From Pseudomonas wayambapalatensis (GTDB lineage: Bacteria; Pseudomonadota; Gammaproteobacteria; Pseudomonadales; Pseudomonadaceae), in assembly GCA_014268975.2 (NCBI GenBank), contig CP077096.1, positions 2,765,501-2,829,500 on the forward strand: DNA of 64,000 bases, written 5' to 3'. Every line of letters starts with the position of its first letter. Position 1 is the first letter of the stretch. The notes under the pieces were generated by a model, which saw only the letters and a list, made by a program, of their open reading frames with translations, was not told the origin of the DNA and did no database searches. Position numbers and translations under genes: made by a program. Positions 16,678 through 25,120 of this stretch are shown here, piece by piece.

Positions 16678-16935
16678 GGTTCAGGCTCGGGCTGACGATC
16701 ATGGGTAAACCCTAGCAACTGCCTGAATATTCTCAAAATTCAAATTACTCATAAGCTAATATGCAAAAAAAGTATTTAAAAGTGGCGTGGCATGATCTGC
16801 GAAATCTGCATTTTGAATGCATTAGGTTATGCCTAAAACGAATTTCACAGGGTGTGATCAAGTGGTTAGCGTATAAGTAAGTCGGCAATTAGATTCAAAC
16901 GCTATAAAAACCTAACTGACCTTGGGACACCTGCA

Positions 16936-17088
16936 ATGAGCGTTCAATTCATCGGCATGATCGGCCATCGCCTGTCATCGGAGACCAGCTTTCTCATTCG
17001 CGGCTTCGACCCGCTGGCCGACGCCGAGGACTATGGCCGCGAACTGATTCCGTTGACCCGCGCCAAGGTGGCAGCGCGCAACGCCTGA
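16936..17088 (+). pseudogene. Internally deleted LLM flavin monooxygenase remnant
   Basis: A 50-codon frame that reads like the two ends of an LLM-class flavin-dependent oxidoreductase joined together. Residues 1-16 (MSVQFIGMIGHRLSSE) match the usual N-terminus of the alkanesulfonate-monooxygenase-like group. Residues 17-50 (TSFLIRGFDPLADAEDYG and following 'RELIPLTRAKVA') match its C-terminus. About 300 central residues, including the flavin-binding barrel, are absent, and the junction is in frame. It sits where such an enzyme is expected, upstream of the sulfonate binding protein and intact LLM gene. It should be enzymatically dead, though it may be translated as a leader peptide. Confidence 0.78.
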
Positions 17089-17163
17089 CATTCACTGTTA
17101 CACGCGACGAGACCGCACGCGCGGATCGCCCTGACTTGCCCGATGCGGCATCTGGAGACGAAC

Positions 17164-18117
17164 GTGCGTTATCTCAAACAACTGGCCGCCGGTGTGCTGG
17201 CCACCTCGATCAGCCTTGCGGCTGCCGCGCAGACCCTGGTGGTCGGCGACCAGAGCTACAACGCCCGTGCCGTGATGGAAGCGGCCGGCGTGCTTGACGA
17301 TTTGCCCTATACCCTGGAGTGGAAGCAGTTCACCGCCGGCTCCCCTGTGGCCGAGGCGCTCAATGTCGGCAGCCTCGACCTCGGCCTGTTGGGGGATGCA
17401 CCGCCGTTGTTTCTTGGTGCACTCGGGGCGCCGATCAAGGTGGTGGCGGTGTCGCGGCAGAACCTCGAAGGCGTGGCGATCCTCGCGCGCAAGGATTCTG
17501 ACATTCATAGCCTGGCCGACCTCAAGGGCAAGCGCGCAGCGATCTGGAAAGGTTCCTGGAGCCAGCAACTGCTGTTCAGCGCCCTCGACAAGGCTGGCGT
17601 ACCCCGCGACGCATTGGAGCTGCGCTACCTCAGCGCCCTGGACGCCTCCCATGCGCTGGATGGCGGCTCAGTCGATGTGATCGCGACCTGGGAGCCTTAT
17701 GTCACCCAGCAGGAGCGCCAGGGCGCACGGGTGCTGGCCACGGCCGAAGGGATCATCCCGGCGCAGAGTTTCGTGGTCGCCAATGCCAAGGCGGTGCAGG
17801 ACAAGCGGGCGCAGATCGCCGACTTCCTCCAGCGCCTGAAGAAGGCGCGTCAATGGACCCTGAGCGACCCGGCGCACACCGAAGCGTACGCCGACGCCTG
17901 GGCCAAGCGTACCCGTGCCGACGGCGACATCGCCCGCGCCTGGTTCGCCCGCGCGCGCACCGACCTGGCACCGCTCAACGCGCAGGTGATCACCGATGCG
18001 CAGAAGACCGTGGACTTCTTTGCCGGCATTGGCCTGATCAAGGGCTATCCGGCCGCGAGTCTGTTCGACACTTCGTTCTCGGCGGCGCTGCAGGACAGCA
18101 CCGTCACCCAGCACTGA
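17164..18117 (+). CDS. Aliphatic sulfonate ABC transporter substrate-binding protein (SsuA-like)
   Basis: A periplasmic binding protein of about 317 residues. The signal peptide is 'RYLKQLAAGVLATSISLAAAAQ'. I prefer the GTG at 17164, preceded by CTGGAG, over the ATG at 17143 because it starts the signal peptide cleanly. Family features are 'EWKQFTAGSPVAEALNVGSLDLGLLGDAPP', 'LADLKGKRAAIWKGSWSQQLLFSAL' and 'DVIATWEPYV'. No ATPase or permease gene follows, so it is an orphan that must use a transporter encoded elsewhere. The downstream LLM monooxygenase starts 9 bp later. Confidence 0.88.
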   Translation: MRYLKQLAAGVLATSISLAAAAQTLVVGDQSYNARAVMEAAGVLDDLPYTLEWKQFTAGSPVAEALNVGSLDLGLLGDAPPLFLGALGAPIKVVAVSRQNLEGVAILARKDSDIHSLADLKGKRAAIWKGSWSQQLLFSALDKAGVPRDALELRYLSALDASHALDGGSVDVIATWEPYVTQQERQGARVLATAEGIIPAQSFVVANAKAVQDKRAQIADFLQRLKKARQWTLSDPAHTEAYADAWAKRTRADGDIARAWFARARTDLAPLNAQVITDAQKTVDFFAGIGLIKGYPAASLFDTSFSAALQDSTVTQH

Positions 18118-18126
18118 GGCCCCGGC

Positions 18127-19446
18127 ATGAGCAAGCGACAGATCAAACTGGGCGCCCTGACCATGGGCTGTGGTGGCCCCGGCCGACACAACCTGTGGCT
18201 GGACCCGGCGCTGCCTGCCGACGCCAGCGTCAATATCGACTGGTACATCGATATTGCCCGCCAGGCAGAAGCTGCGCTGTTCGACCTGATCTTCATCGTC
18301 GACAGTCAGTTCATCACGCCAGGTTCGCCGTCCCATTACCTCAATCGCCTCGAACCTCTGACCCTGCTCTCGGCTTTGGCTGTCAGCACCCGTCATATCG
18401 GCCTGGTCGGCACACTGACCACCTCCTACAACGCGCCGTTCAACGTCGCTCGGCGCCTGGCCTCGCTGGACCTGATCAGCAAGGGGCGTGCCGGTTGGAA
18501 CGTGGTCACCAGTGGCGATGCCGGCACCGCCGGCAACTATGGGCTGGATGAGCATTACGACTACGACACCCGCTACAGTCGTGCCCACGAGCATGTCGAG
18601 GTGGTGCAGAAGCTCTGGCATTCCTATGAAGACGATGCCTTCCCACGGGATCGCCAGAGCGGGCGCTTCCTCGACCCCGCCAAGCTGCACAGCCTCAATC
18701 ACAAGGGTGAGCATTTCTCGGTGGTCGGCCCGCTGAATATCCAGCGCTCGCCCCAGGGCCAGCCGGTGATCTTCCAGGCCGGGGATTCCGAGCAGGGGCG
18801 TGACCTGGGGGCGGCGACGGCGGACGTGATCTTCACCCACGCTGCAAGCGTCGAGCAGGGCCAGGCGTTCTACCGGGACGTGAAGGATCGCGCCGCACGC
18901 CTGGGGCGCGACCCTGAGCAGGTGCTGGTGCTGCCGGGTGCCGAGATCTACGTAGGTGATACCGACGAGCATGCCCGCGAGATCGAGCGTCACTATCATC
19001 AGGCCGATCACAGCTTCGAGCTGGCGCTGAAGGAGTTCGGGCGTAACTTCGGTTGGCACGATTTCAGCCAGTACGACCTCGATGCGCCGTTTCCGCAGCA
19101 GAGCCTCGAGTTTGCCCGCAGCAGTTTCTTCACCAATGCCAAGCGCATCGCCGACCAGGCGCGGGACAAGGGTTTCAGCCTGCGCCAGGCAGTGGAGTTC
19201 GGCCGCCAGCTACGCCCAGGCGCCTTCGTGGGCTCGGCGCAGACGGTGGCGGCGAAGATGGCCGACTGGTTCGAAGCCCGGGCGCTGGACGGGTTCAATA
19301 TCTACATCGGGCATCCGGGGCAGTTCCGACGCTTTACCCAGGAGGTGGTGCCGTCACTGCAGGAGCGAGGTGTCTACCGAACGGCATACGAAGGGACGAC
19401 CCTGAGGGAGAGCCTGGGGCTAGCCATACCGCGCTTCGCGGGTTGA
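18127..19446 (+). CDS. LLM flavin-dependent monooxygenase, NtaA/SnaA/DszA family
   Basis: A soluble, FMNH2-dependent oxygenase of 439 residues. The family pattern includes 'LGALTMGCGGPGRHNLWLDP', 'IFIVDSQFITPGSPSHYLNRLEPLTLLSALA', 'GRAGWNVVTSGDAGTAGNYG' and 'QAGDSEQGRDLGAATADVIF'. These enzymes cleave C-S or C-N bonds of small organic compounds using reduced flavin from a separate reductase. It lies 9 bp after the sulfonate binding protein and is presumably used for organosulfur scavenging. No flavin reductase gene is adjacent. A nested hairpin follows at 19452-19493. Confidence 0.9.
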   Translation: MSKRQIKLGALTMGCGGPGRHNLWLDPALPADASVNIDWYIDIARQAEAALFDLIFIVDSQFITPGSPSHYLNRLEPLTLLSALAVSTRHIGLVGTLTTSYNAPFNVARRLASLDLISKGRAGWNVVTSGDAGTAGNYGLDEHYDYDTRYSRAHEHVEVVQKLWHSYEDDAFPRDRQSGRFLDPAKLHSLNHKGEHFSVVGPLNIQRSPQGQPVIFQAGDSEQGRDLGAATADVIFTHAASVEQGQAFYRDVKDRAARLGRDPEQVLVLPGAEIYVGDTDEHAREIERHYHQADHSFELALKEFGRNFGWHDFSQYDLDAPFPQQSLEFARSSFFTNAKRIADQARDKGFSLRQAVEFGRQLRPGAFVGSAQTVAAKMADWFEARALDGFNIYIGHPGQFRRFTQEVVPSLQERGVYRTAYEGTTLRESLGLAIPRFAG

Positions 19447-19451
19447 ACCTG

Positions 19452-19493
19452 GCCGCTTCGGCGATGGCCTCACTGGCCATTTCCGGAAGCGGC
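19452..19493. terminator. Nested hairpin between convergent genes
   Basis: Outer stem GCCGCTTC (19452-19459) with GAAGCGGC (19486-19493) encloses an inner stem ATGGCC (19464-19469) with GGCCAT (19475-19480). It lies between the convergent LLM and GNAT genes and probably ends transcription from one or both sides. No clear T-run is present. Confidence 0.5.
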
Positions 19494-19506
19494 AACCCGT
19501 TTCGGC

Positions 19507-20193
19507 TCAATGCACGCGCTTGCGCGTCGCCACGCAGGCCTGGGCCTGCAGCGTCAGTTCGTCAAGGTGCTCATCGCGCTGGCGCTCGGCGTCGATCATT
19601 GCCGCCTCGCCATGCTGCTTGAGCAGATAGGCGTGGATCTGACGCACTTCCAGGGTCTGGTAGATGGGCGCAATGTCCAGGCGTCCGACCAGCGCGCCGC
19701 TGGCCTTGCCGGTGCTGCTCATCAGCACTTGTGGCCCGGTGGCGCTCACGACCTGCAGGCCCATGGCCTCGAACCAGGGTACGGCATGAGCAAAAGCGCT
19801 CATCTCCACGCAGCTGTAGCGCGCCCGCAGGTCTGTCAGCAGCCCACGGGCGATGCCTTCACGACGGTGGTCAGGGGATACGGCGAGAAACGCCAGAACA
19901 CACGCGTGCTGATCATCCTGGGCCGGCAGGGCGAGGGCGAAGCCCAGCAGTTGGTCCGGGGCCTCGGCGTCCAGCGCCAGGACCAGCTCCACGGCCAGGC
20001 CACGGGTGCCGTCCAGGGCCTGCAGGTATTGGTGGACTTCGAGGCCGACACCGTACTGGTACAGCGGATACAGCGGGTTGTCCGCGGTGATGGCGACGCT
20101 GCTCAGCGCGCCGACATGTTCGATCACCAGCTGGCGGATCTGGTTCTGGAAGGATTCGGGCGGCACGCCGTCGAGGCGGCTCAGGATGAACAT
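19507..20193 (-). CDS. GNAT family N-acetyltransferase
   Basis: A 228-residue protein with a central GNAT fold. The acetyl-CoA-binding motif region reads 'VLAFLAVSPDHRREGIARGLLTDLRARY' (R/Q-x-x-G-x-G/A form), preceded by 'LLGFALALPAQDD'. The N- and C-terminal extensions are not familiar; the C-terminal 60 residues are helical and charged ('YLLKQHGEAAMIDAERQRDEHLDELTLQ'). The substrate is unknown. It lies downstream of argC on the same strand, but a hairpin between them suggests separate transcription. Confidence 0.8.
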   Translation of the reverse strand: MFILSRLDGVPPESFQNQIRQLVIEHVGALSSVAITADNPLYPLYQYGVGLEVHQYLQALDGTRGLAVELVLALDAEAPDQLLGFALALPAQDDQHACVLAFLAVSPDHRREGIARGLLTDLRARYSCVEMSAFAHAVPWFEAMGLQVVSATGPQVLMSSTGKASGALVGRLDIAPIYQTLEVRQIHAYLLKQHGEAAMIDAERQRDEHLDELTLQAQACVATRKRVH

Positions 20194-20222
20194 CGGGGGA
20201 CAGGCTCCGGCGGTTGAACTGA

Positions 20223-20245
20223 CCCCGCGCCTGAATGACGCGGGG
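20223..20245 (-). terminator. Hairpin after argC
   Basis: CCCCGCG (20223-20229) pairs with CGCGGGG (20239-20245) with a 9-nt loop. It lies between the argC stop (20278) and the GNAT start (20193) and probably terminates the argC transcript. It lacks a strong T-run. Confidence 0.5.
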
Positions 20246-20277
20246 TGTACAGTCTAACCGCTTTTACCGGCTTGGCC

Positions 20278-21213
20278 TCACTGGCGCAACGCGGCCAGCA
20301 TCAAGTCGAGGTTCTGCACTGCAGCGCCCGAAGCGCCCTTGCCCAGGTTGTCGAACACGGCCGTCAGCAGGACCTGCCCGTGCTCGGGATTGGCATACAG
20401 TGCCAGGCGCAGGTCGTTGCTGTCGTTCAGGGCCTGCGGGTCCAAGGGGGTCGCAGGCCCTTGCTGGTGCAGGGGCATTACCTGGACATGGCGTGCGCCC
20501 TGATAGTGCTGTTCGAGACAGGCCTGCAGGTGCTCGGCGGTGACGCCTGGCGACAACAAACGCAGCTGCAGCGGGATGCTCAACACGATCCCCTGGCGAT
20601 AGTCGCCGTAGCCTGGCAGGAACATTGGGCGTGCGCTCAGGCCAGCGTGGGCCTGGATCTCCGGGACATGCTTGTGCGCCAACTCCAGACCATAGAGCTG
20701 CAGGGCCGGAGCAGGATCACCGCCTGACTGCTCATGGCGCTCGACCGCAGCGCGACCGCCACCGGAGTAGCCGGAAATGGCATGTACGCTCAACGGGTAG
20801 TCCGCAGGCAGCAGGCCGGCGCGCACCAGTGGCCGCAGCAGGGCGATGGCACCGGTCGGGTAGCAACCGGGGTTGCTGACCCGTGTGGCCTGGGCGATGC
20901 GCTCGGCCTGCTGCTCGTCCAGCTCCGGCAAGCCATAGACCCATCCAGGGCTGGTACGGTGCGCAGAGCTGGCGTCGATCACTCGCACCGCCGGATTGTG
21001 AATTGTCGCCACGGCCTCGCGTGCGGCGGCGTCGGGCAGGCAGAGCAGGGCAATATCGGCGCTGTTGATGGCCTCGCGGCGGCGCTGCGGGTCCTTGCGC
21101 TCGGCCTTGGGCAGGGTCAGCAGGCGAAGGTCGCCGCGACCGTGCAGGCGGGCATGGATCTGCAGGCCGGTGGTGCCTTGGTCGCCGTCGATGAATATCA
21201 GGGGCTGGTGCAT
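20278..21213 (-). CDS. argC: N-acetyl-gamma-glutamyl-phosphate reductase, type 2
   Basis: A 311-residue NADPH-dependent reductase of arginine biosynthesis, of the short type 2 class with N-terminal '[17 protein letters not shown]'. The catalytic Cys117 lies in '[11 protein letters not shown]', and '[11 protein letters not shown]' and 'KHVPEIQ' are also conserved. It converts N-acetylglutamyl phosphate to the semialdehyde in the cytoplasm. No other arg gene is nearby. Pseudomonads generally carry a second argC, so this may be the accessory copy. The divergent LysR gene starts about 130 bp away and may regulate it. Confidence 0.92.
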   Translation of the reverse strand: MHQPLIFIDGDQGTTGLQIHARLHGRGDLRLLTLPKAERKDPQRRREAINSADIALLCLPDAAAREAVATIHNPAVRVIDASSAHRTSPGWVYGLPELDEQQAERIAQATRVSNPGCYPTGAIALLRPLVRAGLLPADYPLSVHAISGYSGGGRAAVERHEQSGGDPAPALQLYGLELAHKHVPEIQAHAGLSARPMFLPGYGDYRQGIVLSIPLQLRLLSPGVTAEHLQACLEQHYQGARHVQVMPLHQQGPATPLDPQALNDSNDLRLALYANPEHGQVLLTAVFDNLGKGASGAAVQNLDLMLAALRQ

Positions 21214-21343
21214 GGTGGAGATCCGCTCAGGAAGGAAGTAGGTGTATCCTCGCGGTTGTTTGATCTAAAGAAAATTTGAATATCATGATGACGATGTTCA
21301 GTTTAACTGAATCAGGACATTCAATCGGACAAGGAGCAGCATC

Positions 21344-22225
21344 CTGCGAGAAATCAGCCTCGATCGCCTGCGCACACTGGTGGTGATCGCCGACCTTGGC
21401 TCCTTCGCCGAGGCCGCTCGCCAGTTGAACCTGGCACCACCGACCATTAGCCTGCACGTCGCCGAGCTTGAAACGAGGGTGGGGGCAGCGCTGCTTACCC
21501 GAACCCGCGGGCAGGTACGGCCCACGGTGGTCGGCGAAACCCTGCTGACGCGTGCCCGTCGGCTGCTGGCCGATGCCGACCAGGCGCTGGATGAAGTGCA
21601 GCGTCAGGTGGCCGGATTGACCGGGCGGGTGCGCCTGGGCGCCTCCACTGGCGCCATTGCCCACCTGTTGCCCAGTGCGTTGGCGGCCCTTCGCAGTGAG
21701 CATCCGGGTATCGATGTGCAGGTTCAGGTGCTCACGTCGCAGGCATCGCTGGCGCGTGTGCGTGACGGTAGCCTGGACATCGGCCTGGTGGCGCTGCCGC
21801 AGGTGGCAGTGAAGGGGGTCAAGCTTACCCCGTGGCGACGCGACCCGATCATGGCCTACCTGCCTGCCGACTGGCAGCCGCCGGCGCGGGTGACACCCGC
21901 CTGGCTCGGGCAGCGTGCACTGATTCTCAACGACAGCACCACGCAGCTTTCGCGGGTGACCAGCGATTGGTTCGCGGCAGCCGGGCTGTACCCTGAGGCG
22001 CGCATCGAGTTGAACTACAACGATGCAGTCAAGAGCCTGGTGGCTGCGGGTTATGGCGCGACATTGCTGCCGCAGGAGGGGGAGGCGCCTGAACTGGACC
22101 GGCGCATCGCTCGACGCCCGTTGCGACCGGGGTTATGGCGGGCGCTGGGGATCGCCTGCCGCGAAGGGCAAGTGGAGCGGGCCACGGGGCATGTGCTGGA
22201 GGCGCTGGAGCGCTTGCGGCAATGA
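21344..22225 (+). CDS. LysR family transcriptional regulator with non-standard start codon
   Basis: A LysR protein of about 293 residues. The HTH is intact only if translation begins upstream of the first GTG in frame (21380), because 'REISLDRLRTLVVIADLGSFAEAARQL' is the conserved N-terminus. An AAGGAG ribosome-binding site at 21331-21336 lies 7 bp before CTG at 21344 and 4 bp before ATC at 21341. No ATG, GTG or TTG is present at that place. The initiator is therefore CTG or ATC. The effector domain follows normally. It is divergent from argC. Confidence 0.82.
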   Translation: MREISLDRLRTLVVIADLGSFAEAARQLNLAPPTISLHVAELETRVGAALLTRTRGQVRPTVVGETLLTRARRLLADADQALDEVQRQVAGLTGRVRLGASTGAIAHLLPSALAALRSEHPGIDVQVQVLTSQASLARVRDGSLDIGLVALPQVAVKGVKLTPWRRDPIMAYLPADWQPPARVTPAWLGQRALILNDSTTQLSRVTSDWFAAAGLYPEARIELNYNDAVKSLVAAGYGATLLPQEGEAPELDRRIARRPLRPGLWRALGIACREGQVERATGHVLEALERLRQ

Positions 22226-22269
22226 CGGTCTGTGTCGGGTGTGGTCACAGGCATGTACCACAGTGATCT

Positions 22270-22290
22270 TTGGGCGGGCTTGCCCGCCAA
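22270..22290. repeat. Short GC-rich palindrome (REP-like)
   Basis: TTGGGCGGGC-TT-GCCCGCCAA, with one bulged G, lies between the convergent LysR and tautomerase genes. The GCGGGC...GCCCGC core resembles the REP palindromes common in P. putida-group intergenic DNA. It may also end transcription. Confidence 0.5.
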
Positions 22291-22312
22291 AAGAACACTG
22301 CGGTGATGCGGG

Positions 22313-22519
22313 TTAGCCCCGCTCGCGCTTGCGCACCACCGTCACTGTCTCGCCACCCACTCCCCAGTTGTCGGTGGGCACTTCCTCGATCACCACGAAG
22401 GTACTGGCCGGTGGCTTGTTCAGCACCCGTTCCAGCAGTTCGGTGGTGCCTTCGATCAACAGGCGTTTGTGCTCGGCAGTGACCCCTTCGTCGGTCACAC
22501 GGATATGAACGTATGGCAT
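22313..22519 (-). CDS. 4-oxalocrotonate tautomerase family protein
   Basis: A small enzyme of 68 residues. After removal of Met the catalytic N-terminal proline is exposed ('PYVHIRVTDEGVTAEHKRLLIEGTTELLERVLNKPP'), the hallmark of the tautomerase superfamily. The later part 'TFVVIEEVPTDNWGVGGE' is typical of the family. GAGGAGCC before the ATG is a good ribosome-binding site. It lies 18 bp downstream of the SDR gene on the same strand, so the two are probably cotranscribed. The natural substrate is unknown. Confidence 0.9.
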   Translation of the reverse strand: MPYVHIRVTDEGVTAEHKRLLIEGTTELLERVLNKPPASTFVVIEEVPTDNWGVGGETVTVVRKRERG

Positions 22520-22537
22520 GGCAGGCTCCTCGGGTTT

Positions 22538-23272
22538 TCAGTGCCAGGTACCGGCGGTGCCACCGCCGTCTACCGGAAGTACGACGCCGCTGACGAAGCG
22601 TGCGTCGGTCAGGTATAGCACGGCATCGACGATGTCCTGCGGCTTGCCGGTGCGCCCACTCGGCGACAAGACACCCAGGCCTGCGACGTCGTTGTTGTGC
22701 AGGGGCGTCTCGATGATCCCCGGAGCCACGGCATTGACCTGCACGCCGCTACCGGCCAGTTCCAGCGCCAGGCCCTTGACCGCCTGGTTCAAGCCACCCT
22801 TGACGAGGATCGGCAGTGCTGCGGGCACTCGCACGTTAGGCTGCATGGCGACCGAGGCGGTGATCGCGACGATATGGCCATGGCCTTGGGCGCTCATGAT
22901 CTTTGCCGCGGCCTGGGAGGGGTAGACGAAGCCCTTTAGGTTGGTGGAAAACAGCGCGTCGATGTCCTGCTCGGTGTAGTCGGTGAACGGTTTGGGAATG
23001 AAGATCCCGGCATTGTTGACCAGGATATCGACGCGGCCGAACACTTCCAGCGCTGTATCGAACAGCCGCTGTGCGGTGCTGGCGTCAGCGATGTCGCCAG
23101 CCACGCCGACGAAGGCGGCCGGGTTGCCCAGCTCGGTGGCGGCCTGGTCGAGGCGGGCCTGGGTGCGGGCGTTGCCGACCACATTGTCGCCACGTTCGAT
23201 AAAGGCCTTGGCGAGGGCGAAGCCCAAGCCGCTGGATGCGCCGGTGATAACGATGGTTCTTGCAGTGCTCAT
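22538..23272 (-). CDS. SDR-fold protein lacking the catalytic tyrosine
   Basis: A 244-residue short-chain dehydrogenase fold with the cofactor motif TGASSGLG (residues 10-17), 'LVNNAGIF' and the C-terminal 'VNAVAPGIIETPL' and 'VSGVVLPVDGG'. The catalytic segment has Ser140 and Lys158, but the residue four before the lysine is Pro154 ('AALPILVKGG') instead of Tyr. The YxxxK motif is therefore broken. It may bind NAD(P)H without normal dehydrogenase activity or use another residue. It is cotranscribed with the tautomerase and divergent from a LysR regulator. Confidence 0.88.
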   Translation of the reverse strand: MSTARTIVITGASSGLGFALAKAFIERGDNVVGNARTQARLDQAATELGNPAAFVGVAGDIADASTAQRLFDTALEVFGRVDILVNNAGIFIPKPFTDYTEQDIDALFSTNLKGFVYPSQAAAKIMSAQGHGHIVAITASVAMQPNVRVPAALPILVKGGLNQAVKGLALELAGSGVQVNAVAPGIIETPLHNNDVAGLGVLSPSGRTGKPQDIVDAVLYLTDARFVSGVVLPVDGGGTAGTWH

Positions 23273-23396
23273 GGTGGGGCTCCAGTTAAGCGAGCCGGTT
23301 GGCTCGTTGGTGGAGCCACTCTAAGACCTCATCTGGAGTTGAAAAATAAGGCGGATGGCATTTCAATCGATACTTCATGTAATTAATCGAGCTGTC

Positions 23397-24317
23397 ATGA
23401 CCCGCCATTTCGATGATCTTCAACTGGGCAGCCTCGAGCTGTTCTGCCTGGCTGCCGATACCGGGAGCTTCACTGCCGCTGCCATCGAGGCCGGGGTCAC
23501 GCCGGCAGCGGTCAGTCGCTCGGTGGCACGCCTGGAAGAACGCCTGGGTGTACGGTTATTCGTGCGTACTACGCGGCAGATGCGCTTGTCCGATGCCGGC
23601 CAGGCGTACTACCAACAGTGCCGTCTGGCACTGGGGCAACTGGTGGAGGCCGAGCGCGAAGTTTCGGGTGGCCAGATAGAGCCGCGTGGGCGCCTGCGGG
23701 TCAGTGCGCCGACGCCTTACGCCCATCACCGTCTGTTGCCATGGCTGCCGCGTTTTCGCGAGCGCTATCCGCAAGTCCAGGTGGACGTGCATGTCAGCAA
23801 TCGCAATGTCGATTTCGCCGAGGAGCAGTTTGACCTGGCCATCCGCGGACGTGAGCCTGCTGATTCGCGGCTGGTGGCACGGCGCCTGGAAAACGCCGAG
23901 CTGGTGGTGGTGGGGACCCCGGGCTACCTGGCGCGAGCAGGTCATCCGCAGGTGCCGGAAGACCTGGCGCGGCATGAGTGCATCCTGTTCGAGATACCCA
24001 GCAGCGGACGCAGTGCGCCCTGGACCTTTCGCCGTGACGGTGGCCTGGTGGAGATCGAGGTCGGCGGCTCGATCACCTGCCTGGGCGACTTTCTCGCCAC
24101 CGCCACCCTCGCGCGACATGGTGCCGGCCTGATGCAGGCGTACCGCTTCACCGTGCAGGAGGCCCTGGACAGCGGTGAGCTGGTCGAAGTGCTACCGGCC
24201 TTCGGTGGTACGGCGCGGCCATTCACGTTGATCTACCCGCAGGCGCGGCACATGCCGCTGCGGGTGCGGCTGTTCATCGACTTCCTGGTGGCGGGTGGGC
24301 AATTACCCGCCACCTGA
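23397..24317 (+). CDS. LysR family transcriptional regulator
   Basis: A 306-residue LysR regulator starting 'MTRHFDDLQLGSLELFCLAADTGSFTAAAIEAGVTPAAVSRSVARLEERLGVRLFVRTTR'. I choose the ATG at 23397; the frame upstream to 23355 lies in the promoter. The effector domain has the usual two lobes. It is divergent from the SDR-tautomerase pair, which is its likely target. Ligand unknown. Confidence 0.9.
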   Translation: MTRHFDDLQLGSLELFCLAADTGSFTAAAIEAGVTPAAVSRSVARLEERLGVRLFVRTTRQMRLSDAGQAYYQQCRLALGQLVEAEREVSGGQIEPRGRLRVSAPTPYAHHRLLPWLPRFRERYPQVQVDVHVSNRNVDFAEEQFDLAIRGREPADSRLVARRLENAELVVVGTPGYLARAGHPQVPEDLARHECILFEIPSSGRSAPWTFRRDGGLVEIEVGGSITCLGDFLATATLARHGAGLMQAYRFTVQEALDSGELVEVLPAFGGTARPFTLIYPQARHMPLRVRLFIDFLVAGGQLPAT

Positions 24318-24322
24318 TTGCG

Positions 24323-24949
24323 TCAGAACCAGCGGTCGTTGCGTTTACGCCCGCGGGTCAGCGCCGGCAGGATCAGGCCGGCCAGCAAGCCAGCACCGGC
24401 GATGCTGCCGCCGTAGACCATGTAACGCATCATCACCTGCTTGTTTTCGTCGCCCAGGCGCGCCTGGGTGTCGCGCAGGCTCGATTGCGACTGCTCGAGC
24501 TGTTCGTTGAGGGCCTTGGTGCGCGATTCCAGTTCATCGATCAGTGCTTTGCGCGAGTCCAGGGTTTCCTGCATGCCCTGGACGCGAGTCTTCCAGCTGT
24601 CGTCGATGGTCTTGAGCTGGCCGGACAGTTCCGCGACCTGAGCATCGAGTTGCGGCAGGCGTTCGCTCTGGCCGGGCACAGTCTGCAGGTCGCTGGTGAG
24701 GATCCACACCAGATCGCCGCTCTGGCCGCGAACCTGGCTGTAGTTGCCCTGGGTGCCGATCAGCGACACTTTCTGTCCGGACTTGAGCGTGCCGACGATC
24801 CGGTGACCATCGGTCGGGCCGCTGCGCACGTAGGTGCTCAGGCTGTCGCTGACCCAGCGTGCGTCGCTGGAGGGCTCTTCGGCGTAGACGGACGGGGCAG
24901 TGGCGAGCAGGGCGGCGAGGGCGAGGGTGGCGCGGCGGAATTCGGGCAT
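24323..24949 (-). CDS. TIGR04211-family SH3 domain membrane protein (YgiM-like)
   Basis: A 208-residue cell-envelope protein. In order it has a signal peptide (residues 1-23, ending 'APSVYA'), a bacterial SH3 domain (about 30-90, 'YVRSGPTDGHRIVGTLKSGQKVSLIGTQGNYSQVR'), a coiled coil (about 95-165, 'LESRTKALNEQLEQSQSSLRDTQ') and a C-terminal membrane helix ('YGGSIAGAGLLAGLILPAL') with a basic tail. This order is that of YgiM/TIGR04211 proteins, with the SH3 domain in the periplasm. The exact role is unknown. It is convergent with the LysR gene, 5 bp between stops. Confidence 0.88.
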   Translation of the reverse strand: MPEFRRATLALAALLATAPSVYAEEPSSDARWVSDSLSTYVRSGPTDGHRIVGTLKSGQKVSLIGTQGNYSQVRGQSGDLVWILTSDLQTVPGQSERLPQLDAQVAELSGQLKTIDDSWKTRVQGMQETLDSRKALIDELESRTKALNEQLEQSQSSLRDTQARLGDENKQVMMRYMVYGGSIAGAGLLAGLILPALTRGRKRNDRWF

Positions 24950-25120
24950 GGTGGTCTTCGCTGAAACAGTACGGTTGGAGGCCCGGTGACTGGGCCGTGA
25001 AGCGGTCGGTGGATTGACCGTCAGCGAAAGACCGTTTTTTTGTAGGCAGGTTCACTGCTTTAGGTGGGAATCGTCTGCAAGATGTTGCGGGTAAGGGGCT
25101 TGATCAGCGAATGGCGCGTG

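Noticed and set aside
16760..16830. Possible sigma-54 promoter before the sulfonate-type genes (TGGCATGATCTGCGA)
   Set aside because: The distance between the GG and GC elements is 8 bp, not the required 10, so the match fails.
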